Origin: CAIOZW01 sp049317725
GTDB taxonomy: Bacteria; Acidobacteriota; Blastocatellia; RBC074
DNA: 21,465 nucleotides
Assembly (NCBI GenBank): GCA_049317725.1
Contig: JBMOHS010000055.1
Coordinates: forward strand, 1-21,465
Reading direction: 5' to 3'
Shown here piece by piece: positions 20,288 to 21,465 of the stretch. The stretch's first letter is position 1. Every line of letters starts with the position of its first letter. The notes beneath the pieces were generated by a model. The model searched no databases, had not been told where the DNA came from, and was given only the letters and a program-made list of their open reading frames with translations. Position numbers and translations under genes: made by a program.

Positions 20288-20908
20288 ATGAACAAGATGT
20301 GGATCTTTACCCTCTCGCGGTGGATTGTCATGGCGCTGGCCCGTCTCTGGTTTCGGATCGAGTTCGAGGGGACCGCGTATCTTCCGAAGACGGGCCCCTT
20401 TCTTCTGACGCCGAACCACGTCAGTTATTTCGATCCCTTCTGGGTCTCCCTTCCGGTCAGTCGGCCGATGCGGTACATGACCTGGGATGAGATGACGCGC
20501 AAGCCGATCATTGGCCCGCTGATGCGGGCGTTTGGCGCCTTTCCCGTCGATATTCGCCGCGGCGATCGGGCGGCATTGCGACGGGCGGCCGACCAGCTTC
20601 ACCAGGGGGGCGGACTGGTCATCTTCCCTGAAGGCGGGCGCACGACCACCGGCGAACTCATGCCCTTCAAGCCAGGGGCGATTCTCCTCGCCCTCGAAGC
20701 CAGAGTCCCGATCATTCCGGCAACCATCATCGGCGGGTACGAAGCCTACTCCCGTCACCACCTCTTTCCCAGACCACGCAAAGTTCGGGTTCGGTATCAC
20801 CCACCGCTGCGCATCGCACTGCCCCCCGGCCAAGAAGTGAACAAGGAGTTTCTTCGGCAGGAGGCGGCCCGCCTTCGCGAAGTGGTCGCGTCGGGGTTGG
20901 CATGGTGA
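20288..20908 (+). CDS. 1-acyl-sn-glycerol-3-phosphate acyltransferase (PlsC family)
   Basis: A 206-residue membrane-associated acyltransferase that adds the second acyl chain to lysophosphatidate in phospholipid synthesis. The catalytic HX4D motif is NHVSYFD, the substrate-binding motif is FPEGGRTTTGEL, and a downstream PIIPATIIGGYEA block is typical of the family. The N-terminus (WIFTLSRWIVMALARLWF) is a hydrophobic membrane-anchoring helix. The start is uncertain: ATG 20288 (MNKMW) fits the usual family start but has only a weak GGCGACGG upstream, and an in-frame ATG at 20246 would add 14 residues without family resemblance. Substrate preference within the PlsC superfamily cannot be read from sequence. 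No partner gene is adjacent. Confidence 0.9.
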   Translation: MNKMWIFTLSRWIVMALARLWFRIEFEGTAYLPKTGPFLLTPNHVSYFDPFWVSLPVSRPMRYMTWDEMTRKPIIGPLMRAFGAFPVDIRRGDRAALRRAADQLHQGGGLVIFPEGGRTTTGELMPFKPGAILLALEARVPIIPATIIGGYEAYSRHHLFPRPRKVRVRYHPPLRIALPPGQEVNKEFLRQEAARLREVVASGLAW

Positions 20909-20970
20909 CGGGAAACTTGAATTTTTGAGGCTGGGCTGGGCTGGGACTGGCGCGTCCAACCTCGGTGTGG

Positions 20971-20976
20971 TATATA
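20971..20976 (+). promoter_or_regulatory. Possible extended -10 box upstream of the tRNA
   Basis: TGG-TATATA with the TG dinucleotide one base before the hexamer. It would start transcription near 20983, about 110 nt upstream of the tRNA. No matching -35 is seen, so this is a weak call. Confidence 0.3.
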
Positions 20977-21092
20977 AGGTTCTTTGTTTCCTGTCGGTGT
21001 CACTACGGGTTTCTCTCGTCGGATTGGTTTGAAGAGCCCTTCCCGGCTGCTGCGGAACAACCCTGCAATCATCGGCATTTCATCTTGCCCAA

Positions 21093-21166
<74 letters not shown>

Positions 21167-21228
21167 TTCCCATCTTCTCTCTTACCTTTGGTATCCATTT
21201 TCACTATTGTAGGTCTGTCGGGCCCGCA

Positions 21229-21259
21229 GAGTGGACGCGATTGCGCGGGTCATCCACTC
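21229..21259. repeat. Stem-loop between the tRNA and the lipoprotein gene
   Basis: GAGTGGA (21229-21235) pairs with TCCACTC (21253-21259), and CGCG (21236-21239) with CGCG (21244-21247). This gives an 11-bp interrupted stem with a GGTCA bulge. No T-run follows on the + strand, so it is not a standard terminator. It may be an operator or leader element. Confidence 0.45.
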
Positions 21260-21328
21260 CTGAGGAGATCGATGATTTTGACCGAAAGCCGTCGGATCTT
21301 GTCGGTGATCAGGCATAAGGGGGAACGG

Positions 21329-21465
21329 ATGAGAAGAGACGATTGGAAGGGGTGTCGCATGTCCGGCTCGATCGCGCTGGTGGTGGTCGGGATGCTTCTG
21401 GCAGGATGCAGGGGGGAGTGGGCGCTCTCGGAGGTGGGAGGGCAAGCTCCAGCCCGGGAGCGTTC
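21329..21465 (+). CDS. Lipoprotein, N-terminal part (runs off the window)
   Basis: From ATG 21329 (GGGGGA 4-5 nt upstream) the frame stays open to the window end (45 codons). The first 27 residues are a lipoprotein signal peptide: charged MRRDDWKGCR, a hydrophobic SIALVVVGM core, then the lipobox LLAGC with the lipidated Cys at residue 27. The visible mature part (RGEWALSEVGGQAPARER) shows no recognisable domain. An alternative start at ATG 21359 would still keep the hydrophobic core and lipobox. Function unknown; an outer- or inner-membrane-anchored periplasmic protein is expected. Confidence 0.75.
   Translation, partial: MRRDDWKGCRMSGSIALVVVGMLLAGCRGEWALSEVGGQAPARER

Noticed and set aside
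20925..20950. Tandem GGCTG units after the acyltransferase gene
   Set aside because: Only three imperfect short copies with no further structure; probably chance.

Overview
The window is a bacterial chromosome segment of moderately high GC. Several features point to a non-model, probably environmental lineage rather than an enteric: the tRNA lacks an encoded CCA, and S9 peptidase, DUF1326, BrxA/BrxB-type and GH57/DUF4912 genes occur together. Acidobacteriota-, Nitrospirota- or Methylomirabilota-like bacteria would fit, but no rRNA or marker gene is present, so I do not assign a taxon.

Left end (1-3800), accessory: the edge holds the 5' end of an IS3-family element. It is followed by a run of promoterless + strand genes separated by integron attC sites, which are folded inverted repeats ending in GTTAGGY or GTTATGC. 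The cassettes carry (i) an ApaLI-like restriction endonuclease with a beta-class DNA methyltransferase, (ii) a ParE/RelE-type toxin-antitoxin pair whose toxin has lost one base, (iii) a DUF6624 protein, and (iv) a short unknown ORF with no closing attC. No integrase is in view. A simple site at 309-324 resembles an attI core and lies next to the IS end.

Centre (3800-12100): this holds a secreted S9 prolyl-oligopeptidase-type enzyme (-), a sigma70 promoter leading into a strongly foldable untranslated region, a cold-shock protein (+), a terminator shared by converging genes, and a CNNM/CorC-type membrane protein (-). Next is a three-gene set: a DUF1326 protein, a secreted protein of unknown function, and an ArsC/Spx-like thioredoxin-fold protein. 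The last gene is the most interesting item in the window. Its reading frame is interrupted by an in-frame TGA exactly where the first Cys of the CTTC redox motif belongs, and a bacterial-SECIS-like hairpin follows 14 nt downstream (apical loop at 22 nt). It reads as a selenoprotein with a U-T-T-C active site that a standard gene caller would truncate.

Right (11800-19000): a Tat-exported molybdenum hydroxylase of the PaoABC type lies in the order Fe-S, Mo, FAD, followed by a small Cys-rich protein and a terminator. Upstream is a GH57 alpha-glucan branching enzyme with a DUF4912 partner gene behind a good promoter.

Right end (19100-21465): a BrxA/BrxB-type bacilliredoxin with its terminator (-), a PlsC-type acyltransferase (+), a tRNA with a CAU anticodon, and the start of a lipoprotein gene cut by the window edge. 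The Sec-ArsC and the bacilliredoxin together hint at thiol/selenol redox chemistry in this host, but the two genes are 9 kb apart.
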